Shown: positions 52,001-60,316, numbered from the stretch's first letter. The stretch is DNA of 64,000 bases from a bacterium (GCA_030429585.1 JAUIEU010000001.1:248001-312000); one strand, 5' to 3'. Notes: generated by a model not told the origin, from the letters alone. Numbers and translations: made by a program.

Positions 52001-52879
52001 GGTTTCTGCTTGGGTAAACAGGGCCTTTAGGGTTTTGGTAGCCTCTTGTTTTTTGGCCTCGGTGGCGGCAATGTTATCGCGGGCTAGGGCTAAGGCTTGT
52101 TTGGCATCTAGGTATTTAGCCACGTATTGCTTGGCTTCCCAGCCTTGTTTTTGGGCTTTTAATTTGCGATATTTTAGCGCGGTTTTGCGCTCATCGGCCA
52201 ATTGGGCAATGCGCTCGTTAATTTCGCCCAGTAACAAGGTGTTACGGTCGATGTTTTCGCCGGTTTTTTCCAATTCGCGCTGGGCTTGGTCAATTTTTCG
52301 GTCAAAATCCGCCACGCCTGCAATTTCGTCAATAATTTTGCGGCGTTCCATGGGGCTCATGTTTACAAAGCCCTGCACATCACCCTGCATCATCACGTTA
52401 AAGCTGCCGGGGCTAACGTGGTAGCGGCTTAGCATCTCGTGGATTTCGCCCAGTGTGCTGGTTTGGCTATTTAGCGTGTATACACTGCTACTGCCGCTAT
52501 TGGCCACCTTAATGCGGCGAGATACCGTCATTTTATCTGGCGGCAACATATCGGCCTTATCGTTGCTGTCATCGGGTAGGGCGTTGTAGGCGGCTAGCTG
52601 GGTTTGCTCATCGTCAGTTAGCTCAAAACTTTCCTTCTGAAAGGTAATTTCTACCATGCAGGTTTTGCGATTAGACAGGTTGTTAATCAGGTCGGTTAGT
52701 TTTTCTGCCCGCATGGTACGGCTAGTAGATAATGCCAAGCAAAACAAAATACTATCAATAATATTGCTTTTGCCGCTGCCGTTAGGCCCACTAATGGTGG
52801 TAAAACCTTTTTCAAACGGAATATCCGTTTTGCCGTTAAACGACTTAAAATTATCGATGCTGATGTGGCAGATATACAT
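49046..52879 (-). CDS. smc: chromosome segregation protein SMC
   Basis: 1277 residues. Walker A GPNGSGKSNIIDSILFC (33-49), two long coiled coils, a hinge (about 540-660, ARPVEIITKAGLDGVFG and MEVALGGRIQHVVV), then the ABC signature LSGGEKSLTSLAFVFAL-like segment and Walker B FYALDEVDMNLDG near the C-terminus. It compacts and segregates the chromosome with ScpA/B. It is about 90 residues longer than B. subtilis SMC; part of the excess is an acidic Asp/Thr/Ala-rich insert in the second coiled coil (about 970-1025). Confidence 0.96.
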   Translation of the reverse strand: MYICHISIDNFKSFNGKTDIPFEKGFTTISGPNGSGKSNIIDSILFCLALSTSRTMRAEKLTDLINNLSNRKTCMVEITFQKESFELTDDEQTQLAAYNALPDDSNDKADMLPPDKMTVSRRIKVANSGSSSVYTLNSQTSTLGEIHEMLSRYHVSPGSFNVMMQGDVQGFVNMSPMERRKIIDEIAGVADFDRKIDQAQRELEKTGENIDRNTLLLGEINERIAQLADERKTALKYRKLKAQKQGWEAKQYVAKYLDAKQALALARDNIAATEAKKQEATKTLKALFTQAETTRKALTDINDKVKKKGEDQHIALKTQIEGLKGHISRRQDKITFQENQILENREQIQNVDSTVANQKDSIAGINEELATLNQQIKELQPLFDAQKREYDKLTKQMEAMGAESGELGTERVRLRDAIKAAEDNLATLQREHMSLEGQQHQLQTTLQLRQENATGDDEKRIKLTHQQTDLQAAISKLNEQKTSIEQDMQAKAADLAGQQTQLQDAIALFNRLNGEMLQLEAKKRAYEDMNYARPVEIITKAGLDGVFGPLGQLLMVDGDYATAMEVALGGRIQHVVVADDTVASKAIQLLKDQRAGRATFLPLNKLQPARRLPPLPRAGGIVDYALQLVAFDPQYVDAFSYALGDTLIMDDIEAARPLLRRHRMVTLDGALLEKSGAMTGGSSSSKSGQSRLASAANLETALQDAEEKMKQANYKRNTLTQSVDKLALTLDALKQERSDTIETLSANRASLSAVEEQLAELNPTNDAGNSPTATLTEELAALGTTLAAAAASVATAQSGLADLLANRDALDAKLPADAMSKLQQQMADIKFEMDYYDTQIRNVQRDVQGKTLEKDYQEAGIKEYITRVGELKVQNDAFAKEITAAREEIAITEKQIGDLEAQTLELDDELKQLQDERDVIQAKLIEEEKEKSTLERDCNQYGEQLVAFEERVLSLKPQVSEAYQTLLAAHNAWLKQQETAAENAAEEATVEDADADTEQTDSDDDSTDAADTATSTADNDLAVPHPDKLDDVELPNAEEVSQKIVRLEKRMAAMEPVNMRAIDDYAVVDGRRKELSDKIDTLNTERESINVRISGYEELKRGAFQKSFDEIDGHFRSIFETLAAGDGHLVLSNPDDPLNSGMTLMARPRGKKMQRIEAMSGGEKSLTSLAFVFALQRTMPAPFYALDEVDMNLDGINVEKLANMVVGETTKGSQFLVVSLRKPMIERSARTIGVTQKAGGRTHVTGVRLRTAEEDTGNTDLLHDELMTDDTEQKKAS

Positions 52880-53137
52880 GGTGGCAACAGGGTTTGCAGG
52901 GAATGGGTTATAGAAGGTATGCGGTTACAAAACACCAAAATGTGGTGGGTTGTTAGCAGTGCTTAGATTGCTTTGGGATTGTTTATTTAGGGCAAAAGTG
53001 CTCTGTATGCGGGATTGCCCATATTTCTCGCACATTAAATTGTACCGCATTAGGGCCAATGCAACAACAAGGCGCGTTAGTATGGGTTTTGTTGACTGCT
53101 TTGAATGAATGGAGGGTGTCGTCAGTTGTTATTTTGT
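52880..53137. other. divergent intergenic region between smc and the M16 pair
   Basis: There is no gene. It must hold the smc promoter and that of the M16 operon. TTGACT at about 53092 could be a -35 element for the plus strand, but a good -10 at the right distance is not seen. Confidence 0.35.
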
Positions 53138-53169
53138 CGTAAAACCGTTACCCTTAGGGTAGTTTTACG
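53138..53169. promoter_or_regulatory. compound inverted repeat before the M16 operon
   Basis: Outer arms CGTAAAAC/GTTTTACG (8 bp, perfect) enclose an inner repeat TACCCT-T-AGGGTA. It ends 51 bp before the ATG at 53220. This nested palindrome could be an operator or a 5' leader hairpin; it has no T-run. Confidence 0.4.
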
Positions 53170-53219
53170 GTTAGAGCCAGCCTGCGAATGCGCGGTTGGT
53201 GTGAGAACAGGACAACCCA

Positions 53220-54677
53220 ATGACCACTGCCACGGTAACCCTTCCGAAAGAAGCCTCGCGAGAGACCTTTAACATCCCTTACGGTACCCAGCCGGCGACC
53301 CAAATTACCTACGATAACGGCTACACCTTTATTTTTGTGCCTAAAAAAGGCGCTGTGTTTAACATAAGCACGTGGGTAAAAACGGGGTCTATTCACGAAA
53401 ATGACGCCAACAGTGGCATTTCTCACTTTTTAGAGCACCTGATGTTTAAAGGCACCGAGCGCTTTAAGGTGGGCGAATTTGACCGCGCCATGGAAAGCAT
53501 GGGGGCGTTAATTAATGCCGCCACGTGGAAAGATTTCACCTTTTACTACATTACCGGGCCCAACCTGCAGCAGGCTTTTACCACAGAAGGCAGCGATATT
53601 CCGCAGACCCCCTTCCAAAAAGCGCTGGATATGCACGCCGATATGATGACGGGTAGCGTGTTGCCGGATGGCGAAATTGGCCCCCAGTTTGATGCCGATG
53701 ATGAAAGTTACGACGGCGAAAAACGTGAGCGCAGCGTGGTGATTGAAGAAATTGGCATGCGCGAAGATCAGCCGTGGACCAAAGTGTACAACTCCGTTAA
53801 TCACATGATGTACCCAGATAATCACCCCTACCAACGAGACGTGATTGGGACACGCAAAATTATTGGCGATATCCCACGCGCTGAAATTCAGAAATACCAC
53901 GCCCAGTGGTACCGCCCCGATAATTTTATCACCATTGTGGTGGGTGATTTTGAGTTGGACGCCCTCGAGCCGGTGGTGCTGAAAGCCTTCCACACCTTGT
54001 CCAATCCATCGCTAACGGAAGTGCCGGAAAAAGCGGTAGATACCAGCACGGCCACTGCCGTGGTGGATAAGTTGTTGGCCGATAAAGACGTGGGTCTGCC
54101 AGACAATGGCCCTACCAACGAGGCTATTAAAGGTGAAGTAGGCACCACCTTCTTCATCCTGGGTTTCCACGGCCCGCGGCCCGATAATTTGAAAGAAACC
54201 ATCGCCTTGGATGTGGCCAGCATGGTGCTGGGCGCTGGGCGCAGTAGCCGTATGCACCAAAACCTGGTAGAAAAACCAGAAAACCCTGCCTTTACCTTCG
54301 TGGGGTGTGGGCAGCAGCAATTTAAGTTGGGCAATGTGTTTTTTGTGCAAGGCAACACGGTGCTGCCCGATAGTGACATGGCCTTAGAGATGGTGCGCAA
54401 CGAACTGCGCAAGGTGTTAATGGATACGCCGATTACGAAAGAGGAATGTCAGCGTACCATTAAGCAGTTAAAATCCACTTTTGCAGAAACCAGCGAAACC
54501 GCGGCAGGCATTGCTGACGCCATTGGCGAGGCCTTAACGGTAAGCGGTGGTTTGGATAGTTACCTAAACTACTTGGATGTACTCACTACCCTAACCCCTG
54601 AGGATGTGAACGCTGTTGTGCAGGAATATTTAAGCCCTAAAAAGGCCTTCACGTCTGTTCTTCAGCCTGCGGAATAA
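53220..54677 (+). CDS. M16 family zinc peptidase, catalytic member
   Basis: 485 residues. The inverted zinc motif HFLEH (69-73) is intact in GISHFLEHLMFKGTERF, with the downstream Glu in VIEEIGMRED. The C-terminal inactive M16-like half carries the usual Arg/Tyr-containing segment (GAGRSSRMHQNLVE). There is no signal peptide. AGGAC precedes the ATG. The next gene encodes a partner lacking the zinc motif, as in bacterial heterodimeric M16B peptidases and mitochondrial processing peptidase. An insert (NLQQAFTTEGSDIPQTP and PQFDADDESYDGEK) is longer than in typical members. Confidence 0.92.
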   Translation: MTTATVTLPKEASRETFNIPYGTQPATQITYDNGYTFIFVPKKGAVFNISTWVKTGSIHENDANSGISHFLEHLMFKGTERFKVGEFDRAMESMGALINAATWKDFTFYYITGPNLQQAFTTEGSDIPQTPFQKALDMHADMMTGSVLPDGEIGPQFDADDESYDGEKRERSVVIEEIGMREDQPWTKVYNSVNHMMYPDNHPYQRDVIGTRKIIGDIPRAEIQKYHAQWYRPDNFITIVVGDFELDALEPVVLKAFHTLSNPSLTEVPEKAVDTSTATAVVDKLLADKDVGLPDNGPTNEAIKGEVGTTFFILGFHGPRPDNLKETIALDVASMVLGAGRSSRMHQNLVEKPENPAFTFVGCGQQQFKLGNVFFVQGNTVLPDSDMALEMVRNELRKVLMDTPITKEECQRTIKQLKSTFAETSETAAGIADAIGEALTVSGGLDSYLNYLDVLTTLTPEDVNAVVQEYLSPKKAFTSVLQPAE

Positions 54678-54726
54678 GTAGAACAATTGCCACACGTTAT
54701 TTAAACATTTTGGAAAGATTTATAAA

Positions 54727-56022
54727 ATGACAGCAACCGCCACTAAAACATGCGCCATTGTGGATGGCTTAAACAACGTGCAAACCACCACGCTAAGCAA
54801 TGGCATGCAGCTGGTCGTCAACCCCATGCCCGATGCGCCGCGCCTTTCTATGTATGCGTTTTTAGCCGGCGGCAATGTGGTGGATAAATTACCGGGCGCG
54901 AGCGACTTGGTAGACCGTTTGCTGATGAAGGGCACCGCCACCCGCAGCCAGGAACAAATTGCCCTGGAACTGGATAGCTTATCGCTAGAGCTAGATTTTG
55001 AAACTCGCCGGGATTCGAATGTGATTGGCGCCGTGATGCTGCCCGAAGATTTGGATGCGGCCTTAACCTTAATAACCGATATGACCTACCATGCCACGCT
55101 GGCCAGCTACGAGCGTGAAAAGCAAATGATGGTGGGCGAAATCCAAATGGAATTGGATAGCCCGCGCGCCCGCGCCAGTGATTTGCTGATTCGCACTGTG
55201 TTTAATAATTCGCCGTATGGCATTACCAGTACGGTGTTTTTAGAAGCGATGGAACGCTTGGATTCGCTTGAAAAATTAATGGCGCATTATGCTGATTGCT
55301 ACCGCCCAGAACGCATGACGGTATCTGTGGCAGGGCCAATTACACTAGAACAAGCGGCCGCTAAATTAGAAGCTGCCTTTCCAAAACGGGCTGCCGGTAA
55401 CCCGCTAGTAGTGGATGCCGCCTTGGAAAAATCCTTGCTGGCGCATACGATTGAAGAAAACAAAACCGTCAATGTGGTTAAAGAAGATTCTAACCAAGCC
55501 CATATTTATAAGGCTTGGGTGGCCCCCCCCATGACGAGTGATGACTACTATCCGCTGGCGGTAATGAACTGCCTGTTTGGCGGGGCTGGGTTAAGCTCGC
55601 GCCTGTTTTTAGAAATGCGTGATAAGCAGGGCTTGGCCTACCATGTGCGCAGCACCTACGAGTCGTATCGCTACAGTGGGTTGCTTTCTTTATACATTGG
55701 CACCGAGCCTAGCAATAAGCAAAAATGCTTGGATGGGTTTGAAACCGAATGCGCCAAGCTAATGAACGAGCCCGTTAGTGGCACCGAGCTGAGCGAAACT
55801 AAACAGAATCTATTAGGCCGTCGTACCGTGTTTTTAGAAACCGCCAGTAGTTGGGCCAGTTATGTGGGCAGCAGTTTGGCCATGGGCAAAACCATGGATG
55901 ACCTAAAAACCCACGAACAAAAAATTATGGCGGTCACGCCAGCGGATATCCAAGCCATGGCGCAAAAAATATTTAACCAGCCGTCGGTTATTTCCATTGT
56001 GGGGCCATCCAGTATTTTTTAG
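54727..56022 (+). CDS. M16 family peptidase-like protein, non-catalytic partner
   Basis: 431 residues with the M16 fold (TLSNGMQLVVNPMPDAPRLSMYAFLAGG; QMMVGEIQMELDSPRARA; GLSSRLFLEMRDKQGLAYHV), but where the catalytic member has HxxEH this one reads DLVDRLLMKGT, so zinc cannot be bound. It keeps the Arg/Tyr substrate-binding segment DKQGLAYHVRSTYES. It is most likely the alpha-like subunit pairing with the enzyme 49 bp upstream. Poly-C run (55523-55530) lies within the frame. Confidence 0.9.
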   Translation: MTATATKTCAIVDGLNNVQTTTLSNGMQLVVNPMPDAPRLSMYAFLAGGNVVDKLPGASDLVDRLLMKGTATRSQEQIALELDSLSLELDFETRRDSNVIGAVMLPEDLDAALTLITDMTYHATLASYEREKQMMVGEIQMELDSPRARASDLLIRTVFNNSPYGITSTVFLEAMERLDSLEKLMAHYADCYRPERMTVSVAGPITLEQAAAKLEAAFPKRAAGNPLVVDAALEKSLLAHTIEENKTVNVVKEDSNQAHIYKAWVAPPMTSDDYYPLAVMNCLFGGAGLSSRLFLEMRDKQGLAYHVRSTYESYRYSGLLSLYIGTEPSNKQKCLDGFETECAKLMNEPVSGTELSETKQNLLGRRTVFLETASSWASYVGSSLAMGKTMDDLKTHEQKIMAVTPADIQAMAQKIFNQPSVISIVGPSSIF

Positions 56023-56045
56023 GCCGTTAAGCAGTAACTAGTTGT

Positions 56046-56669
56046 ATGACGCCGTTATTACCACCCTTTAACGAGCATGGGCTGTTGCCGGTGGGTATTT
56101 ACCCACTGTCGCCTAGGCAATTGCTGGCGTCTCACTTGGTAACGGGTGCCTATAGTCAACAGGGTGAGGCGTGGGATGCAGAACATCGGGCCCGTTTGGT
56201 GCACAACGTGGTGTATTTGGCTCGCCAACTGTGGCAGGTGGGGGTTACCGAGGTGTTTGTTTTTGGCAGCTTTGTGGATGACAAAGCGTGCCCGAATGAT
56301 ATTGATAGCTATTTTGTGTACCCCAGCGCTAAGCCTATCCGCAATGGCCGTTTGCGGCGGGCGCTAAACGAAATTAACGCCGAGAAGGCCTGGGATTGGT
56401 TAAACCGCCTGCCGGATGAAACCACGGGAAAAAACGAAATGATATTGTGGCACGTGTACCGGGTAGAAGTGGTACCCACCGCCCCGGATTTGAAAAACGC
56501 CATGCCGGTTGAAGGGACAAAGCTGCCTATCCCTACCGGGGTGCATATTGCCAGTGGTAGTTGCCGGATTAAAGGGGTGGTTCAATTAGTGCCAGATACT
56601 GATGACCCAGATGCTGTGGTGGTAACCCCTACTGTTTTTAGCCCCCTTAGCCAGCTAATATTACCCTAA
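56046..56669 (+). CDS. nucleotidyltransferase-fold protein
   Basis: 207 residues. VFVFGSFVDDKACPNDIDSYFV matches the GS...DxD pattern of the polymerase-beta nucleotidyltransferase fold (minimal NTase and DUF6932-like groups). The rest is not recognised. Such proteins may be toxin-antitoxin partners or adenylyltransferases; no HEPN partner lies next to it. It starts 23 bp after the M16 pair and is probably in the same transcript. Confidence 0.65.
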   Translation: MTPLLPPFNEHGLLPVGIYPLSPRQLLASHLVTGAYSQQGEAWDAEHRARLVHNVVYLARQLWQVGVTEVFVFGSFVDDKACPNDIDSYFVYPSAKPIRNGRLRRALNEINAEKAWDWLNRLPDETTGKNEMILWHVYRVEVVPTAPDLKNAMPVEGTKLPIPTGVHIASGSCRIKGVVQLVPDTDDPDAVVVTPTVFSPLSQLILP

Positions 56670-56673
56670 AAAA

Positions 56674-56707
56674 ATCCCCGATTTGCCATAAACAGGCATA
56701 CCGGGGA
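56674..56707. terminator. bidirectional terminator between convergent genes
   Basis: Stem TCCCCG...CGGGGA with an inner TTGCC/GGCA pairing is followed by CTTTTTGC on the plus strand and ATTTTTTT on the minus strand. It ends both the NTase gene and the minus-strand repeat protein gene. Confidence 0.85.
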
Positions 56708-56757
56708 AGTGCTTTTTGCACACACAGAGAGAGAAAATTTAAACTTTTTAAAAACCT

Positions 56758-58308
56758 TTAGAAGTCGCTGGTTGATATGGTTGAACTATCGCCGTTATTA
56801 TCCGCAATATCGTTAATATCTGCTGCGGTAATAGTTGGGGTAGTGCTACCACTATCTTGGGCTAAGTGGTTAAAAATATCACGCATTACCTCAGCCGTTG
56901 TTTTCATTGCTGGCAGGCCTGCAATTTTATCTCTCAGCTCTCGAAGGTCTTCTTCTAGGGCTGTGGTATTGTAACCAGGATCTGTACTCCGAAGCATGGC
57001 TATATACCCTTGCAGCTGGGCTACTTCTGTTTCTATTTCTCTTTTAATATCGCCATTGCCTAGTTTTGTAATATAGGTGTTTAGTTCGGATAAAGATAAT
57101 TTGTTATCGGTACCTGCGGCTTCGGTAACTACTGATAAAGCACGTCTCGTATAAATAGAAGTAAAAACAGGAGGGCCGCTATTTAATTTATCGCCATTTT
57201 TATCCCGTAGCTGTCCTAGCAACCAATCTTCATCGCGGCCACTACCTTCGGTGTATACAATAACGGTATTGCCGTTAGGGTCGGTAATGGTAAACTTGCG
57301 TCGGTTAGTACCGGCAGATTCTTCTGTAATCTTAAGGTCATCTTTATCATTGATGTTTAAGCGAATAATATCATCACCGCCAAGGTCACCATCACTGCTG
57401 TTTGGGCCACCAATGGTAAGCTCAGAATCGTTTAAGCCGATTACATCAAAATCATTGGCACCAAAATCACCCACTACATGGATACGTCGATCCTTACCTG
57501 TAAAATCGTAATCATTTTTTGTAGCAGTATCTTTAATGGTTTCTAATTTTGGTGGGTTATTGTCATTATCCCAGCCCCAATCGTCGTCATCATCATTTAT
57601 TCCGTCATCGAAAAAATCGCCACCATCGGAATGGCTGTCGCCATCCAAGGCCTCTTCTAAGAGAAGAATAATCAGCAGTTCCAACATGGCGCTGTTGCCA
57701 GAATCGTCGCCACCACCTGCTGGGGGTAATTCATACTCGCCACCGATCGGAGGAGGTGCAGGGTAACCACCATTATGAGGAGGCGTAGGGTAACCACCAG
57801 GCATTCCACCGGGGTAGCCGCCACCATTATGAGGAGGCGCAGGGTAACCACCAGGCATTCCACCGGGGTAGCCGCCACCATTATGAGGAGGTGTAGGGTA
57901 ACCACCAGGCATTCCGCCGGGGTAGCCACCACCATTATGAGGAGGTGCAGGATAACCACCAGGCATTCCGCCGGGGTAGCCACCACCATTATGAGGAGGT
58001 GCAGGATAACCACCAGGCATTCCGCCGGGGTAACCGCCAGGCATGCCACCAGGGTGGCCGCCGCCACCGCCGTAAGAACCGACGGGGGTCATTTGGCTGA
58101 GCATCATGCCCATCATTCCCATCATGGCTGTCATCATGCCCATCATTCCCATCATCATGCCTTGGATATTGCCATGCTGAGGAGGCTGTGGGGCTGCCTG
58201 TGGTACATATACAGGCATGTTTAGGTTTACAGCGGGGGGAAACCCCTGAATGTTGGGTTGTACAAATGTTTGCTGCCAATTAGCAGACTGATTTAACATC
58301 ATATTCAT
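56758..58308 (-). CDS. tagged surface-type protein with PGGYP repeats, acidic tract and beta-rich domain (paralogue 1)
   Basis: 516 residues, no family known to me. Order: N-terminal tag MNMMLNQSANWQQTFVQPNI (shared with the gene at 58601), Met/Gly-rich segment, five copies of an 18-residue repeat GGGYPGGMPGGYPAPPHN (about 82-175), a hydrophobic helix (SAMLELLIILLLEEALDG), an Asp-rich tract, then a beta-rich domain (about 258-385: FTGKDRRIHVVGDFGAND, DSELTIGG, GNTVIVYTEG) also found in the paralogue. The C-terminus has an EF-hand-like module KLSLSELNTYI and a coiled coil. No classical signal peptide. Likely secreted or displayed by a non-Sec route; this is inference. Confidence 0.75.
   Translation of the reverse strand: MNMMLNQSANWQQTFVQPNIQGFPPAVNLNMPVYVPQAAPQPPQHGNIQGMMMGMMGMMTAMMGMMGMMLSQMTPVGSYGGGGGHPGGMPGGYPGGMPGGYPAPPHNGGGYPGGMPGGYPAPPHNGGGYPGGMPGGYPTPPHNGGGYPGGMPGGYPAPPHNGGGYPGGMPGGYPTPPHNGGYPAPPPIGGEYELPPAGGGDDSGNSAMLELLIILLLEEALDGDSHSDGGDFFDDGINDDDDDWGWDNDNNPPKLETIKDTATKNDYDFTGKDRRIHVVGDFGANDFDVIGLNDSELTIGGPNSSDGDLGGDDIIRLNINDKDDLKITEESAGTNRRKFTITDPNGNTVIVYTEGSGRDEDWLLGQLRDKNGDKLNSGPPVFTSIYTRRALSVVTEAAGTDNKLSLSELNTYITKLGNGDIKREIETEVAQLQGYIAMLRSTDPGYNTTALEEDLRELRDKIAGLPAMKTTAEVMRDIFNHLAQDSGSTTPTITAADINDIADNNGDSSTISTSDF
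57773..58042 (-). repeat. five tandem 54-bp repeats coding for GGGYPGGMPGGYP(A/T)PPHN
   Basis: In-frame tandem units of 54 bp (18 codons) inside the gene at 56758-58308. The copies differ by a few substitutions; one codon alternates between Ala and Thr (A, A, T, A, T in protein order). The near identity makes copy-number change by slippage or recombination likely. Confidence 0.9.
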
Positions 58309-58547
58309 ACTCTCTATCCTCTTCTACACGCCTTAGCTGATGGTATTCGGTTGTTGTAATAGCCGTTTAACTACTCTTGAAAAAGGGCTACGCCGAATTG
58401 ATTTTTAATACACACTGTTTGATGAACTCTGTAATAATAAAAACAATATTAAGGAGGTAATTGCCTAAATCCGAATAAAGTATTAATAGACCGTTACAAC
58501 TATAAACAAATCATTAAGATGGAAGGCTTAAACCATGGGTCAATAAA

Positions 58548-58579
58548 CAAAGCCCCCGCCAGGGTTGGCGAAGGCTTTG
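58548..58579 (-). terminator. terminator of the gene at 58601
   Basis: Stem CAAAGCC..CGCCA / TGGCG..GGCTTTG followed on the minus strand by TTTATTG. The remaining AT-rich 58309-58547 holds the promoter for paralogue 1 and nothing else that I see. Confidence 0.75.
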
Positions 58580-58600
58580 ACTTTATATATTGGGTTTAAT

Positions 58601-60316
58601 TTAGCCCCAGTTACTCAGTTCCTGGGTAAACCACTGCCAATCATGCTGGGTATTACTGGTATAAATGGTGATGTGGTTTCCGGTGGATTTATCAAAAAAT
58701 TCTAGTTTCCATCCGCCGCCAGTTAATTCGCCTACAGGCGAGGGTCTATCATCATTTAGTATAACCAAGTTGCTGGCTTTTAGGCCTTTAACGGTGTCGT
58801 CGTTACCAAATCCACGAATGGTGATTTGGTTTTCGCGGCCACCTATTTCAAAGTGGTTAGTCCGTAGGTCACCACTCATTTCATAGATGGACTGTGTTCC
58901 TTTAAATTGATAGGTTTCGTTTTTAATGTCGTCTTTGCTACCTTCGTGGTTATCGTGGTCACGAATAACATAGTGGTGCCATGATTGGTTATACGTGTAA
59001 GTTGCGTTTGTTTTTTTGCTGGTACCCTGGGTTCCAGCAGTAATTGTCGGTTTAAATCGGTTGCCAGCTAAGTCAATGTAACCGCCGGTATAACCCGCAG
59101 GTACCCAGGTAGGGTTGCCATTATTGCCGTTGCCACCCGTACCATTGTCGCCAGTACCGCTACCGTCATCTAGTTTATCGCCGTTTTTATCGCGGATTTG
59201 GCCAAGTAACCAATCCGTATCGCGGCTTGTTACGGTTACATATACGGTAACCGTGTTGCCATTATTTTTATCGGTAATGGTAAATTTCTTCCGGCCATTC
59301 ACCGTTTGTTCTTTAATCTTCAGGTCATCGGCATCATCAATGTTTAGCTGAATAAAGTCATCGTAACCGAGTCGGCCATCGCCACTGTTTTCGCCGCCAA
59401 GCGTTAGCTCAGAATCTTTTAAGCCCGTGATATCAAAGTGGTTAGCGCCAACATCACCTTTTACTAAGATACGGCGATCTTTGCCATCAAAGTCGTAATT
59501 TTTCTTAAGGGCGGTATCCGTAAAGGTTTCTAGGGTTGGGGGGTCATCATCATCATCATCGTCGTCATCACCGATGTCTCCCCAGTCATCACCCCAATCG
59601 TCGTCAACGTCATCAACGCCATCGCCCCACCAGTCGTCACTGTCATCGCCAACGCTGCCGCCGCCATTTAGTTTTTCTTCAAGCAGTAATACCACGAGTA
59701 GTTCAAGTAACTCGTTGTTACCAGGTGTATGGGGGGGGCCAGGTAGGGGTAAATCGTACCCATGGCCATAGGGTGGGGGTGCGCCATGGCCGCCACCGTG
59801 GGGCATACCGCCATGGTTATGGTTATGGCCACCGCCGTATTGGCCGGTGCCAAGCACGTGGTTTAGTTGTTGCTGCGTACCCTGGGGTAAGCCACCACCG
59901 TATGGAATAGCACCATGCATTGGGCTGCCGTAAATGCCGCCGCTAACAGGGGCGCCATTATGGGGTAACTGCATACCCATGCCGCCACCGTGTCCGCCCA
60001 TCATTTGGCCGCCACCATAAGGCATGCCCTGGGGCTGACCGCCGGGGTTAAATCGACTGACGACTTGGCCCATCATGCCAACCACATTGCCCATTAGGCC
60101 AAGCACGTTGCTCATTTGGCTTTCTATGCCATACCCACCATGCTGTTGTGGGGGTGGCCCGTACTGCTGTTGAGGCGGCCCGTATTGTTGGGGTGGCCCG
60201 TATTGTCCACCAGGCATTGGCCCGCCGTATTGTTGTTGGGGTGCTGGGTAATGCTGAATGTTTGGCTGTACAAACATTTGGTTCCAGTTAGCACTTTGAT
60301 TCATCATCATATTCAT
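58601..60316 (-). CDS. tagged surface-type protein with two beta-rich domains (paralogue 2)
   Basis: 571 residues. It starts MNMMMNQSANWNQMFVQPNI, nearly the same tag as its neighbour. Then a Tyr/Gly/Pro/Gln-rich region (PQQYGPPQQQYGPPPQQHGG), a Met/Gly/His-rich part, the hydrophobic helix NELLELLVVLLLEEKLNGG, and a long acidic tract with nine consecutive Asp. Two related beta domains follow: FDGKDRRILVKGDVGANHFDI...GNTVTVYVTV (about 270-370) and FKGTQSIYEMSGDLRTNHFEI...GNHITIYTS (about 460-565), each ending in a DWxxxxL motif. The second domain is absent from paralogue 1. Function unknown; acidic tract and strands would suit calcium-dependent folding outside the cell. Confidence 0.75.
   Translation of the reverse strand: MNMMMNQSANWNQMFVQPNIQHYPAPQQQYGGPMPGGQYGPPQQYGPPQQQYGPPPQQHGGYGIESQMSNVLGLMGNVVGMMGQVVSRFNPGGQPQGMPYGGGQMMGGHGGGMGMQLPHNGAPVSGGIYGSPMHGAIPYGGGLPQGTQQQLNHVLGTGQYGGGHNHNHGGMPHGGGHGAPPPYGHGYDLPLPGPPHTPGNNELLELLVVLLLEEKLNGGGSVGDDSDDWWGDGVDDVDDDWGDDWGDIGDDDDDDDDDPPTLETFTDTALKKNYDFDGKDRRILVKGDVGANHFDITGLKDSELTLGGENSGDGRLGYDDFIQLNIDDADDLKIKEQTVNGRKKFTITDKNNGNTVTVYVTVTSRDTDWLLGQIRDKNGDKLDDGSGTGDNGTGGNGNNGNPTWVPAGYTGGYIDLAGNRFKPTITAGTQGTSKKTNATYTYNQSWHHYVIRDHDNHEGSKDDIKNETYQFKGTQSIYEMSGDLRTNHFEIGGRENQITIRGFGNDDTVKGLKASNLVILNDDRPSPVGELTGGGWKLEFFDKSTGNHITIYTSNTQHDWQWFTQELSNWG

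Noticed and set aside
57773-58042. CRISPR-like regular repeats
   Set aside because: Units are contiguous 54-bp coding repeats without unique spacers, in frame in a protein gene, and no cas gene is present.
57775-58224. Plus-strand open frame of 149 codons across the tandem repeats
   Set aside because: It is a shadow of the repeat-coding minus-strand gene; its Arg/His-rich product reflects the complementary codons.
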